From Rhizophagus clarus (taxonomy: Eukaryota > Glomeromycota > Glomeromycetes > Glomerales > Glomeraceae): a stretch of 64,000 bases of DNA. Positions 11,942 through 24,800 of the stretch are shown here, piece by piece; position 1 is the stretch's first letter, and every line of letters begins with the position of its first letter. The position numbers were made by a program, and so were the translations under genes. The stretch is taken from contig BLAL01000241.1 of assembly GCA_015698045.1 (NCBI GenBank), positions 186,001-250,000 of the forward strand, read 5' to 3'. The notes under the pieces are model-generated. The model did not search any database. It was not told the DNA's origin and saw only the letters and a list, made by a program, of their open reading frames with translations.

Positions 11942-13073
11942 CTACTTAATATTTATTTTATAAATAACCTGGTTTTTAATCAAGGTTAATAGTCTTTCTT
12001 CGAGATCAAATAAATGAGCATCATACGCATGTGGCGCTATAGTTCTAAGCGCAGATGCAAGGTTAAGTAGATACTCACTGTTAGGTCCACTTGGACCTAA
12101 TGAAATATAATATGAATATTAAAATTAATAAATCAAGAATGAAAACAATTGAAACAATTATAAAATAACTTACCAATACATTCAAATATTTTTTGAGCCA
12201 ATAAATCCAAAGAAGCTGGTCCAACATATTCCTCATTTTTGGTTGTGGCAATATATACTATTGCCTAGTTTAAAAAAAAAAAAAAAAAGATAGATAAGGT
12301 TTGAGCATCATAAATCAATTTAAAGGAAACTGATAGACACCTACATTTTTTATAATGGGTTCTTCTTTTTCTAATTGATATATATCCAAATAATGTACAG
12401 TATACCCATTCTATAAAGTAAATAAATCAGCATTTATCTACAAAAATTTGTAAAAGTTCAACACAACAAACCTTCTCTCGATAATCCAAATAATCCATCA
12501 CTTCCTTAACATCTTTCTTGTTGATTTTGTATGCGACACCCCAAGTAACATCATCATCTTTATGATCGTGCTAGTAATTTGAATATATTAGTGAAATTTA
12601 TATACGTGCATATGTTATATACATATTTTTTTTATACAATTGATTAAAGTTATTATCCTACATAATCATTAAGCAATTTCCATTCCTCAATCGGGATTAA
12701 AGTCACAACACGACCGGGGTTTTCGACAGTTCCTCGATGATCTGTACTTCGCTGAATAAAGATAATAATTCACACAAAGAACAAGAAGAAATTAAATAAA
12801 CCACCCAAATTAAATTGGAATTAAAAAGCTGATAGAGTATACCTGCCAAAACCTTCGAACATATCCTCTAATAAAACCTGGTATTCTTGATTGCATAATA
12901 ATTAATTAGTATTCGCGTATTCGCGAGAATAAAATTAAATATATTAAAACTTACCTTTCCTCATATACTGGTGGTGGCTTCCAAACTAGAGAGCCATAAC
13001 CAAAAATCCAACATTCTGTATTATCAGTTTCTTCTGAAATGTTCTTTATTGTTACAACTTCCTTAGAAATCAT
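11942..13073 (-). CDS. ChaC-type gamma-glutamylcyclotransferase (glutathione degradation)
   Basis: Exons on the minus strand: 13073-12955, 12885-12843, 12751-12662, 12570-12472, 12410-12345, 12264-12174, 12096-11942; sum 663 nt (220 residues), the usual ChaC length. The substrate-binding motif WIFGYGSLVWKP lies near residue 22. RGYVRRFWQRSTDHRGT, typical of the family, follows. The catalytic glutamate is in YLDYREKNGY. Known ChaC enzymes cleave cytosolic glutathione to 5-oxoproline and Cys-Gly. An upstream in-frame ATG at 13124 would add 17 residues (MITNRSHARFTRDFPGT); I prefer 13073 because the family motif then falls at its usual distance. The gene is divergent from the Hel2/ZNF598 gene. 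Confidence 0.92.
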
Positions 13074-13250
13074 TGTTCCAGGAAAATCCCTGGTGAATCT
13101 CGCATGTGATCTATTGGTAATCATCTACATTTAATCTACATATGTCAATTTATATTGACTTTATCCGGATCGATATTATCAATATTATTTTGTTATAATA
13201 AAAATAATAAAACTTCCCTAATTTCTAATTTCAAAAAAAACGTAATTTCA
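13074..13250. promoter_or_regulatory. Shared divergent promoter of ChaC and ZNF598-like genes
   Basis: Only 177 bp separate the two start codons, so both promoters must be here. A palindromic stretch ttatccggatcgatatta is near 13160-13177. No known element can be assigned with confidence. Confidence 0.5.
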
Positions 13251-15487
13251 ATGTCTACCACATCAAACTCGACTGATATACAAACCACCTCAGGTACTGG
13301 GCCTGAACAATCTAACAGAGAGAACCGCCGCTATTATAATAATAATCGTAGACAACGAGGAGGACGACCTTATTTTAATCGTTCGAATCGTCGAGAGCAT
13401 AATTCAAGCTCTAATCAAAATTCAAGGAGCTCTGCAACTACTAGACGTACTTTCTCTAATTCGAACGAAAATTCTAATTTAAACGGAAAATCTCAATCGA
13501 ACGGGAATTCTAATTTGAACGAGAATGTCGATTTGAACGGAAATGAGTCTCCTACTCCGATTTCCACAAGTGACGTTTGTTTTATCTGCGCAGAGCCTGT
13601 TACCTATTATGCTGTTTCGGAATGCAACCATAAATTTTGTCACCTGTGTTCATTGAGGATAAGAGCACTATATGAAAATAAGAATTGCGCTTATTGTAAG
13701 GTAAATGATAAGATTATTATTTAACGTTAATCCCAACACACAATATTCGAAATTATATTTTGTATGATATTATTTAGACAGAACAAGAAAAGGTTATCTT
13801 TACCCGTAAACATGATAAAGAATTTCAAGAATTTAAGGAATCTGATATTCCATACTTTGACGAGAATTTGAATGCCTATTGTGAGGATCAAGAAATGCTT
13901 GATGATATAAGGTTACTATTGGAACATAATTGTCCATATTCGAATTGTGACGTTTCTTGTGAAGGATGGTCGGAATTAAAGCGACATGTTAAATTTACTC
14001 ATAAATTAATGTTATGGTATGTTAAAATTTATTATATTTGTGTTATAAGTTGAATAATTTTAGTTGTTAATATAAACATTTTGAAATACTATAAATTTAG
14101 TGATATCTGTATTCGACATAAAAAGATCTTTTCACATGAACATTCTCTTTTTAACAACTTTAAAGAGCTTGATAAACACTTTCGTGAGGGTGACGAAGAT
14201 TCGGGGTTCAAAGGGCACCCTGAATGTCAATTTTGTAAAAGACGCTATTATGGTGACGATGAACTTTATGAACATTGCCGTGATAAGCATGAACAATGCT
14301 TTATTTGTGTCAGAGCTGGTATAAGACATGGTTATTATCGCGACTATAATTCATTAGTATGTATAATATGTTAATTAACATCTTAAATAATTGGTTTATT
14401 TTACAACTTCTGTCCTTTTTTTTTTAGGAAGAACATTTCAATTTGGATCACTATCTTTGTCAAGATAAAGGGTGTTTAGAGAAAAAATTTGTTGTATTTG
14501 AATCAGATATTGATTTGAGGGCCCATGAAGTAGGTTTTTTTTTTTTGAAAAAAAGAGAGATTTTAATAATATTGCTTATATTATTATGAAATCTTTTTAA
14601 ATATAGGTCGATGTTCATGGAACTAATTTAAGTGGACAAAGAGCTAAACATGAAGCAAGGAGGATTGGGATGCTTTATAATGATAGCTACGCAGATTCAC
14701 ATTCACGACGCCGAAGAAGTCGTGAGAGACAGGTAAGAATTATAGACAAACCGTACCCATCATTTATATTTTTGATTTGAATCAATGAACAAGCTGAATG
14801 CATCGGGCTTTTTAATATTTTCATAATTTATGTGTAGCCGGAGAGACGGGCAGATGGCGATGATGTTATACAAACTGTAGTTGAAGAAATTTCAAGTCAA
14901 ACTCAAAATCTTAATCTAGATTCCACTACTTCTGTTGCCAACGGTATGATTGTTAATGCTAGAACAATAAGGCCGCCTCCAGGCTTTGGTGTTTTGTCTC
15001 CTGACGAAGTGATCGTATCAGCGAATGAGTCACCAGAAAGTGAGGTGCAATTACGTAATATGGCTTACACACCACCTCGCATGCGGGAAGAAGATTTTCC
15101 TACACTAAGTGATGCAATGGGGGTTAGCACGAGTAATAATTCTGGTACCATTAAAAATTACAGTGAAAGAGTAAAGCAAAATCCTAAACCTGCTGATAGA
15201 CCTAAACCTGTTGATAAACATAAACCTGCTGATAAGCCTAAACCCACTGCTGATAAACCTACACAATCAGTCGCAAGTAGCAGTCGAAGTGAAACTCCAC
15301 TTTATTCTTTACAGCAACCAATGTTTGAGTCTACAAAAAAAAAGAATACTTCTGCCTTCCCTCCTTTACCATCTACGAACCAGTCAACTTCTACGTTAAG
15401 TAGTAGTAGTAGTAGCACTAGTACCTTAAACTATAGAGAAAAGGCTTTATCTAGTTCTAGTTTTGAAAATTCAAGGTATTTTTTAAT

Positions 15488-15520
<33 letters not shown>

Positions 15521-15530
15521 TTTATTTTTA

Positions 15531-15577
<47 letters not shown>

Positions 15578-16641
15578 TGTTCTTTCACTTTATTTATTGC
15601 ATATAGGATTCTCATCATTCAATAATTTTTAGTAATGGTCGTAAATTGATTTTATATCAACGTATTTTCGGACTTTTATCCAACAATTCCACCAAAATGG
15701 ATGAATTTAGTACGTTAACTGACGTATACAGTGACTCCTCAATTCTTGGCGCAAATTCATATATTGAATCATTGTTGAAAATGTTTAAAAAAAATGATGA
15801 TGTTGGCAAAGTTGTGAATGGTTTAGTAGAGATATTGGAAGACGAAAATAAGAAACAAGAATTACTAAGAGCATGGAATGACCATAAAGTTAAGGTAATC
15901 ATTTATGAAATATATAATTTTCAATTTTATCAATTTTATGTAATTCTTGTAACATAATAATAATAATTGAAATTATAAATCTGGTTGCAGCGTAACACTA
16001 GCGATTTTCCCGCTTTAGAACCGGTATATTCACCCACAAGTAGTAATTCTAGACCAAGTATTACAACACCTCCCTTAAGTAAACCATCACCTCGTGTATT
16101 AGTAATTAAATCTTCAACTGCTCGATCTGGTGGTACGAAATCAAGTAGTGGACCTCGTGTTTGGGATAAAATTGCTGCTATTGCTGAATCTAAAAAGACC
16201 AACGGAAAAAATAATTCTAATTTTCCTTCACTTGCAACTTCTGCTAGCACTTCTTCTAACAATGATATTTGGAAAAATTCCGCTCCAAAATTTGTCCAAT
16301 CCTCTTCACGCAGTGAATCTGCTTCTTCTAGTGCAAATAATTCTTCTTCAACAACAAGTACTTCATATACAACTGCTTTTGTCAGAGGTAGACCTACTAA
16401 AGCTGAAATTGAAGAGTTTCCTGTATTACCTTTAACTTCAAAATCGACTTCCTCGCAACAAAGAATCAAAAAGAACGGATCAGAAAACAATGCGTGGGGA
16501 CAAGGAGGATCATTTACGTCTGTAACATCTGATAACAATAGTGAGGAAGATTCTTCATACAGTGAAAGTACAAAAGATGGAAGCAAAAAGAAGAAACAAA
16601 AGAAACAGAAAGGCAAAAACGTCATATTTCATGTTGGTTAG
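13251..16641 (+). CDS. RING-type E3 ubiquitin ligase, Hel2/ZNF598 homologue
   Basis: Exons: 13251-13700, 13778-14016, 14101-14356, 14428-14529, 14607-14732, 14838-15475, 15633-15894, 15991-16641. They sum to 2724 nt (907 residues), close to human ZNF598. An Asn/Ser/Arg-rich N-terminus leads to a RING finger near residue 106 (CFICAEPVTYYAVSECNHKF, then CHLC and CAYC). A series of C2H2-type fingers follows (CPYSNCDVSCEGWSELKRH, CQFCKRRYYGDDELYEHC, CFICVRAG). The proline-rich segment TIRPPPGFGVLSP, the helical segment ending KKQELLRAWNDHKV and a lysine-rich C-terminus match the family. Hel2/ZNF598 senses collided ribosomes and ubiquitinates small-subunit proteins to start quality control. The start is the ATG at 13251; an in-frame ATG at 13155 would intrude into the shared promoter. 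Five F-P-x-L motifs recur in the C-terminal half. The sixth intron holds a T run and (TTA)n. Confidence 0.93.
15489..15577. repeat. Poly-T and (TTA)n microsatellite inside an intron
   Basis: A T run of nearly 30 bases followed by about fourteen TTA/ATT units within the sixth intron of the ZNF598-like gene (15476-15632). The reading frame runs into it for some distance, giving a false F/L-rich C-terminus if the intron is ignored. Confidence 0.9.
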
Positions 16642-16755
16642 AATGTAACCAACAATTCTTATTCTGTTGAGAATCCTCGTAATTTAGTAATTGAATCAAT
16701 CACAATATTTAAAAGTTCTTGGTGTATTTGTAATTGTTTATCTGTATATTTTAAG

Positions 16756-16761
16756 AATAAA
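16756..16761 (+). terminator. Poly(A) signal of the ZNF598-like gene
   Basis: AATAAA 115 bp after the stop codon, followed by AT-rich sequence with a TA repeat; the likely cleavage and polyadenylation signal. Assigned by position and sequence only. Confidence 0.45.
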
Positions 16762-19700
16762 GATAAAAATAATTATTATAAATATATATATTATATATAT
16801 AGAATACGTTTTCTGAACCGAAAATATAGTGTTGTAATAATGCCTTTAATAACTAAACGAGTTGTGAATTTGAAACAATAAACAAAGCATTTATAAGGCG
16901 TGGAGTGGTCATTTACTATTAATACACTAAAATAACTTATTAATGCTCGATTTCTCAAAATTCTCGGTCCTTATATTAGACGAAATAATGAAGTTTAGAC
17001 GAGTTTCAAATATGCGTCAGTCGCGTCACGTTTTATATTAAAAATGATTGTTATATATCGTGATCTACATTGGCCGATATGCGCGTATATTTTTGATTTG
17101 AATTCTTGAAAAGCTGTCTTTTTAATGGTAGTAATGTGGTAATTGGTGACATGACTTTATTGCTTCCTATAATTGACTTCAGGAAACCTTCCTCATGGCA
17201 TAAAAATTAATGGGAGAATATTATGAAGTAGGGAGTGAAACTTCAAAAAACTTTACGATGAAAATATGATTGAAAGGGAATTCTAATTTTTTTTTTTTTT
17301 CCGAGAATTATGTCAAACAATACGTGATCTCTAACCAATTGATTTCTTTTTTATTTTGCTCGATTTCAAAAAAAATAAAAAAAAAATAAAAAAATATCCC
17401 ATAATTTTGCTAACCATGTATACTTTATTTTATTAGATCTGTATTTGCGACATTCATCAAGTGCTTTGATTTACTCGAGTAATTAATGACTTGGTAGATA
17501 CTAAGCCGGATGTATAAGAGAGTTATGTATTTAGTGTGCTTTGATTCTCTTTAAATAAATTCAAATATAATATTATAAAAAAATGCATACGAAACAATCT
17601 TTCTCCACAATGCTGATAGTACGTTTACTCTTGGCTTCCTGTATTTACACACCGCGCTCCTTCATCAAACTTTTCATTCACCCTTTAAATTCTGACCCTT
17701 TATTCATAATTAAATTAATAAATCTCCAATTCAATACGGTGACGAACAACTTTAAAGAAATACCGATGCACGAATTGTATGTATATATATATATATATAA
17801 TATTTTAGGAAAATTCTAGGGGACATAAAAAGAAACATTTAATATTAGATCATAAAATATTGAAGTTAGATATTAAAAAAGAAAATTAACTTATATTAAT
17901 ATTTTGATATGAAACCGCAATAATTGTTTCTTTATGAACCCCGTCACCCCCTCCCCAGGAATTCTCATTATTTGAAGAATGAAGATGGTAATGTGAGGTA
18001 ATACTGGGGATATTACAGAATATTCACGTGATTTTAACAATGGATGACGTGTCACAAAAACGTAATGATTACCGAATTGAGCAATGAAAGCTAGGTTTTA
18101 ATATGGATTTGAAAAGAAAATCCTTTTTAAACTTAAATTTGACCATTGTTGTAAAAGTTGTCATTATTTAGGTATCGACAACTAATTTAGTCAATTTAAT
18201 CTAACATAGAATAAACGAACGGGGGAATGAACGGAAATGATTTAATCATGCAAGTGAGTTTAAAAATAAATTAAGATTTCTTTTTCTCTTGTTTTCCTAT
18301 AATGAAGAACAAGTTATCGGTAATAATAAAAAAAAAAAAAAAATAAATAAATAATAGGATTAGATTCATTTTTTTTTACTTTAAATAAGAGCATTGATAT
18401 GTACATATATTTCGGGAATAAATCAATGAAGAAATTCACGTATTGTACATGACCATTTCATTTAGATCAAAAAAGGTTTTTTTTTTCTCTTTGTTTTATT
18501 CTAAAAAGCGGAGGAGTTATTATCGCGTTACAAAAATATGGGCATGCAAGTTACAATATGCAAGTGTGGCATTAATAATGTTTTATTTATTATTTAATAA
18601 TGTTTTATGTAATCTTTTATTAATAAACGTAAAAATTGAACTGTACTATATAAAGTTAAAAAAAAAAGATTCCGAATCTATTAAATATAAATAAAAAACT
18701 GATATTTGAAGTTTTAGATCGTTATTAATTTTTAATGATTATTAATGATAAAATTAAATAAGGTTAAATTCAATTTTAGTAACGCGAAAACGGTTCGGAA
18801 AAAAGTTTCCTTTCATCTAATTCCGAAAATTCCGAATTTTTTTTTTTTTTTTTTTTTTATGATAATCTTTTTAAGAATTTCCCATATTTCCCACGCAATA
18901 TAAAATAAACTTTATTTTAATAATTACAAAGATGAATAGTATTTTATAGAACGCGAAATCGGATAATCGGATAAAAGTAGGGAAAAATAAGGTTAGATGA
19001 TGTTGTACCTTTGATTATTTCTATTTTCGTTAATATTTATAAATGAAAATTGTACGCAGAACAATACAATAAAGCTTTGTTCCGAAAGCTTTTTATAATA
19101 ATTGTTTATTTATTTATTTATTTTTTTTTGGGAGTTAGTTTGAATTAGTTGTTATTGTGATATTATCCGTCATGATACATTAACCGAATAATCACTAAAT
19201 TAAATTGATTTGTTTATATTGAACAGAGGTTTGACTCAGTGAAATACGCAATAATTAACATTATTTAATTTAGTTTTTAATTTAAACAAAAAGGACGCGT
19301 TAAAATACGTTATATTATATATTTAATGCATGGGATTTGCAGACAGGGATTTGCAAGATAAAGAACCAACCTTTAGTTTTAAAAATCACACACATCAATT
19401 AAAGGATCGATTTGGAAAGTCGTTTGATAGATATTTTTCACTATTGGTATAATATGGTCTCGGATAGATTCATTATTATATTTACAGTTGTAACAGTTGT
19501 AACAGTACAGTATTTTCGCAAATCCATGGGTAGAGTAATTTTACAAGGGTTAGCTATGTTATGTTACATTAACGCCGATTGAAATTTGACCATGTTACAT
19601 TTAACGTTAAAATTTGGCCAGAATTACAGAGTTAAAATTTAGACCTCGAAGGTAGAAGGTTATGTAATCATTAATGCTGTATTATTAAAATAAATGTGTA

Positions 19701-21203
19701 GAATAACATTAAAAAAAAATTTTTTTTTTTCTTTTTTTCTTTTCATAATTATTATATATCTTTATATATAATAAATTAACAGGATTGGATTGTCGATTGT
19801 CGGGAAAAGTGTTTGAGATTTTTGTAACCATTTTACCAAAAATATTTAAACCAATAATTTTTTATGTTTCAAAAAACACCAATAATAAAATTTGATCTAT
19901 ATAACACGAATTTCTATAATTACGATAATTTTAATTATTCAGCAGGTTGCATACTTGGCAAGTTAGCAGTGCAGAAATCTAGTAGCGTATTGTATGATCA
20001 ATTTTTTTGATCATATGACAATTGAATCAAACGTGTCAAAAATTTTGGCGGAATTTAATAGTAGAAATTAATTGGTAGAAATTAACTAAAGCTTTAACGA
20101 CGATCATGAAATGTTCTAATTGTCAGATGACTTACGCAACTGCAAGTATCATTAATGAACCAATACCCAGTATTTAGACCATGTAGACCATTTAGTCCGT
20201 AAAATCCATTTGGTCCATAAAATTGTTTTAAATATAAGAAATAGCGAAGGAGTTGAAACATAATAACGATTAATTGTCGGATGACTTAGGCAGCTGTTGC
20301 AATTTATTTACAGTTTTCGAAAAAAGGTAATCGGAATTACAAAATGCAGGAAAAATAAAAAACTAATGATCAAATTTTTACAAAGTTGTTGTTAAATATA
20401 TTATATATTAAATTTCAGTCCTTTAACTTACTTATTTGTCTCTCAATCGATTTTTCAATTTGAAAAATAAAAAAGCTATTAAAAATTTAAGTTGTAAAAA
20501 ATAAATAAAACACTTAAATTGAAGCTTGTTAAAAATTGAATAATCATGAATTTAAGGTTATGCTATGTTAATTTTATTGGTTAATTTTATTAAAAAAAAA
20601 AATTTGATGCATTATTATTATTACTGAGAAAATCAAAATCATGATGATCGCAACCGTTAATTTTGGTTAAAAGAACTAAAATTCAAAATCTAATATAAAA
20701 TGCAATAATTATACAAGATTATTATAAAATTTTCAAAAAAAAATTATCTGTTTAAATATCATGCTTTTATCAATAATATTTATAATTCAACCAGTCTACC
20801 AACATGGCACTTATGATATAACGTTTTTCATGACAAATTTACGCATTGCTTTTCAATACGCAACAATCGCAACATACATATAAGGAAGAAACAAACACAT
20901 CAAACATATGAAAGGGTGAAGGTTCATAAATTTATGTTAATTTTAATGTTTTTTTGGTTAATTTTAATTCTAAAACTAACGATTAAAATGGCAATAAATT
21001 TTCTAATAATTAAACAATAGGTATGTATATTACATACAGTATACGGACAAAGTGCTATATTTTAAAATCTTTTTGAAATTCTTAAAATTTTTAAAAAAAA
21101 TCGATTGAAAGACAAATAAGGTTGAATTTTACATATTTGACAACGATCGTGTAAAATTTGAAAAAATTCTAATCATTGGTTTCGAAAACTGTATATGGAT
21201 TCA
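16762..21203. other. Gene-free AT-rich region
   Basis: About 4.4 kb without a convincing gene. Open frames at 17583-17819 and 18443-18694 are low-complexity or AT-driven and show no domain. T runs occur at 17287, 18838-18858 and 19718. A degenerate copy of a dispersed repeat is at about 20150-20243 (see the repeat entry at 21197). Confidence 0.6.
20150..20243. repeat. Dispersed repeat, first copy
   Basis: Contains attaatgaaccaataccca, then tagaccatttagtccgtaaa and ttgttttaaatataagaaat. The same order of motifs recurs at 21197-21742 (interrupted by a MITE) and at 21762-21830. Family unknown; copies are diverged and lack an open frame. Confidence 0.6.
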
Positions 21204-21742
21204 CCACTAGCAGTGTTGTACTGTACACCGGACAGTGTCCGCCAAAATTAGGCGGACACGGACATTCCGGGACATGTCCGGGATTTTTGTCCGATTACAC
21301 GTCCCGTATTATAATTGTCAAGTGGGACATGTCCGACATTTTCAAAAACTGTCCGGGACAATAATTATATGTCCGCAGTCCGCGCTAAGCCACAGAAAAA
21401 TGAAATATACTAGTCAATTGCATGAAAAACAAATATTTTAAAAATATTCTTTTTCCACCAACAAGACACCAGATATGGCAAATTGGCAATGTTTAATGAA
21501 TATAAAAACCATCTTTTTGAGGATAAGTGCAAAGATTCCGCCTCATCTTTATTCTCGTATTTTTCGGACAAAGTGTCCGGGACAGTAAAATATCCGGACA
21601 CGGACGCGGACTGTCCCGTCCCGGACGTCCAAAGTCCACGTCCATGTCCCATGACAACCCTGCCACTAGTGATTAAAACCAATTTTTTTTTCAGTTTTAG
21701 ACCATTTAAACCGTAAAATTGTTTTTAAATATAAGGAACTCT
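21197..21742. repeat. Dispersed repeat, second copy, split by a hAT-like MITE
   Basis: The left part (tggattcaccactag) and the right part (tgattaaaacc, then tagaccatttaaaccgtaaa and ttgtttttaaatataaggaa) flank the MITE at 21211-21662. The intact third copy at 21762-21830 (tggattcatcactaatgaac) shows what the site looked like before insertion. Confidence 0.65.
21204..21669. mobile_element. hAT-like MITE, 452 bp, with target-site duplication
   Basis: The element runs from 21211 to 21662. Its ends are CAGTGTTGTAC on the left and, reverse-complemented, CAGGGTTGTCATGG on the right: a short inverted repeat of the CAG-GTTG type found in hAT transposons. It is flanked by ccactag at 21204-21210 and 21663-21669, 7 bp against the usual 8 for hAT. 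The interior is GC-richer than the surroundings and full of palindromic GGACATGTCC-type words. A perfect 9 bp stem (gtgtccgcc/ggcggacac) sits at 21235-21259. No transposase is encoded, so it is non-autonomous; open frames across it are by-products of the repeats. Confidence 0.75.
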
Positions 21743-21761
21743 ATAATAACAACGTTTATTT

Positions 21762-21830
21762 ATATGGATTCATCACTAATGAACCAAAACCAAATTTTTT
21801 CGTAAAATTGTTTTTAAATATAAGAAATCA
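21762..21830. repeat. Dispersed repeat, third copy (empty site)
   Basis: tggattcatcactaatgaac followed by cgtaaaattgtttttaaata. It lacks the MITE present in the second copy and about 20 bases of its middle part. Confidence 0.6.
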
Positions 21831-24800
21831 CATGATAAACTAATATTGAAATTTAATTGGCTGTTTATATTGTACGTATGCACATAAAAGGAATAGATTT
21901 GCAACTGATAAAATATCTATTGTATGACGAGCGATATAATATTTTCAAGCGAGAATAATTTAGTTATAAAATTCGAAAATTTAAAAAATGATAAATTGAT
22001 AATCTTATCAAATACCTACAAAAATAATTATAAAATATCTTTTTTAAACAAATTTGAAAAATTAGATTTTTATCCGAATGAAATTCTTATAAAAAATAAA
22101 AGATTACGCAAAAGAAAGAAGGATTAAAAAATAAATAAATAAATAAATAAATAAATAAAAAATCTCGTATTACCAGATAATAAACTATATTTGGATACAA
22201 ATCAAAACTTACTTTTTTATTATTGATATTTTTCCGAATATTTTTTTTTTTTTTTTTTTCAATCTAATCTAAACAAAGAAACCTTTTTTATTTGTCATCA
22301 TATTACAAAGACCAAAGAGATATTTTACCCAGAGATTTTTAACCGGATGTTGTGATTTCCGAATTTTACCGGATTTCACAAAATTTTAATACCTAGATTA
22401 AAAGAAAGAACCCTTGTTTTATTTTTAGGTTTAATTAAAATTATAAAATAAAGTTTTACCGTACATTTTTTTTTTTAGTTAATCCATGATATGTTCATTT
22501 CTTCCAAAAAAGTTTTAAAAACATCCCTTTTTCTCGGAATTAAGAAAAACAAAGATGTTATCTAATTATCAAAATAAATTTTTTACTTTTGTACACAACA
22601 TACAATGAATTAAAAGTGTTTCATATATAATGCATTAAATGGAATAATATATAACAGATAATACATAAAAATATATAATATATGTGTAATATATATGTTT
22701 GTGTGTGTTTTCGCAAAAAAAATAAACTCTCTCGATAAAGCCTAGAACTTATTTATATTGTACAACTTAAAATAAAAGGGAATCATAATTACAAAGACCA
22801 AAAATTAATACAAAGGACGAAACTAAATAATAAATAATAATAATAATAATAATTGAAACATTTAAATAAATGATACGTAATCAACATATTCGCCGTTCTA
22901 GTAAAAAAAAAAAAAAAAAAAAAAAACAAATATTAATATAAACAAAGATATAATGGACGTACGAAATAAATTGGTATTACTAGTATCCGCGTACTGCGCT
23001 TATTTAATATAGGAAAGACAATTTTTAAATGATATTCTTTAATTGGAAATTTGATATTTCAGATTGTTAAAGTAGATAAGCGTAAAAGTCGGGAATAAAT
23101 CTCCGTCTATTTATTAGAACTGAAAAAGTTATATTATAAAGAAGTATATATTTTTTTTTAATTTAACTTAGTCATATAAAGGATTTACAAAAACAAAACA
23201 AATAATAATAAAATACGTCTTACGATAACGACTTTGTGTTAGAAATTTTAAAATTAAGCTCTGTTACAATGATATACATGGAAGGATGGTCCAATCAACA
23301 CCTTAATTTTTTCCCGCCAATTTTTTATGATTTACATCAACAGTAACAACAGTGTATGCAAATGAAGTTTAAAAAAATTGAATTAAGGAAACTCATCCCT
23401 GCATCTCATAAAAAAGTAAGTAAGGAGAAAAATATTTTAAACAAGTTAATATCAAGTTTTATGAAATTTAACCCTATCAGGAAGAATATAAACAATTGTT
23501 TGATTTTTGAATACGGGGCTTCCCGTTGTGTGAAAAGTAATATTATGTGCGACTCTTAGTGAAGTACAAAATATATATGCATAATATATATCAGATTTAT
23601 CACATAAAAAAAATAGGGTATTCTCTATATTATCTCAGTGATAACTCAGCTTATATCTCATAACACATGTTCATTATCATATGATTTGCAATTAGGAGAA
23701 AGCCACCTAATAAACTTGTCGAAATTTTAATATAATAATTTGGATAACAAGTCCTGCAATTTTTTATTTATCTATTTTAAAACATTTCATCTGCAGAAGT
23801 AAATCCACACGAGAAAGTTACAATCGTTTGATACCATAACACGCATAATGTTGTTACTCAGCTGTCATTTTTTTTTTCACGAGTTACAATTTTCACGAGG
23901 TAAATTTCTTGAATTTTTTTTAATTTTCCGAGTTTAATAAAGTGCATGATCGTGCATATAATAAACTTAAAAATAATAATTATATTTCTTTTACCTTGAA
24001 TACATATTTAGAAAATAAGGATGATGTAATTTCGTTGCATGGGTTTCAGTTGAACACATGTTTAAATGTGTTTAACGATCGGTCATGCTGCTGCGGGTGT
24101 CAGCAACTCATTAAAGTAATAAACAAGTGCACATTGTATTTGAATTCGCCATCATTTTCATATGTAAATTCATTTTATTTTTATTAAAATCGAAAAAATA
24201 TTTAAGTAAATAGTAAATAAATATTTAAGGATCTACATTTTTTTTTTTTTTTTCACGCCCGAATTATTATTAAAATATAACAATTAGTTATAATAATATT
24301 ATTAATTGGTTAATGAAAAATTAATTATCTATGAATTAAAAATCTATTAATTATTTATTAAGAGTTACCGTAATTTTTTTTTTTTGATCCAGATCCCAAA
24401 TTTTTGTGTTCGGATTTTCCGCATATTAAATATTATTATATTAGTGATACTATTAGATGATTGGTCTTATATGCGTTGATTATTAACACATAATTTCACT
24501 GCATAAATATAATAATTACCGAGATAAAATCGTTTTATTTATCTCAAAATAAATTTTTTATCACTAAAAAAAAAACAATAATTTTATCAAGTTTTTAACA
24601 AGTCTTACAAGTTTTTTTGGATCTTGTGTAAATTCTACAAATGTAAATGTTTTTGTACTTCAAAATTTGATGCCATAATTAAAACATTATTATTGAATTT
24701 GTATATTTTGTTTATAAATATAAAAAAAAAAAAAATAAATTATGTATATATTTTTTAATCCACGTGTAAAAAAAATTACACGACCTATGCATTATTTTAT

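Noticed and set aside
13155-13250. Upstream in-frame ATG of the ZNF598-like gene
   Set aside because: It would add 32 hydrophobic and polar residues unlike the family and leave only 81 bp to the divergent ChaC start.
15936-16625. 229-codon frame on the minus strand
   Set aside because: It is the antisense of the last exon of the ZNF598-like gene, whose frame continues the conserved protein.
21270-21350. Repeated GGACATGTCC palindromes resembling p53 half-sites
   Set aside because: Coincidental in a fungus; they are part of the MITE's internal repeat structure.
21410-21682. 90-codon minus-strand frame across the MITE
   Set aside because: It begins outside the element and runs through palindromic repeats; no transposase motif can be seen.
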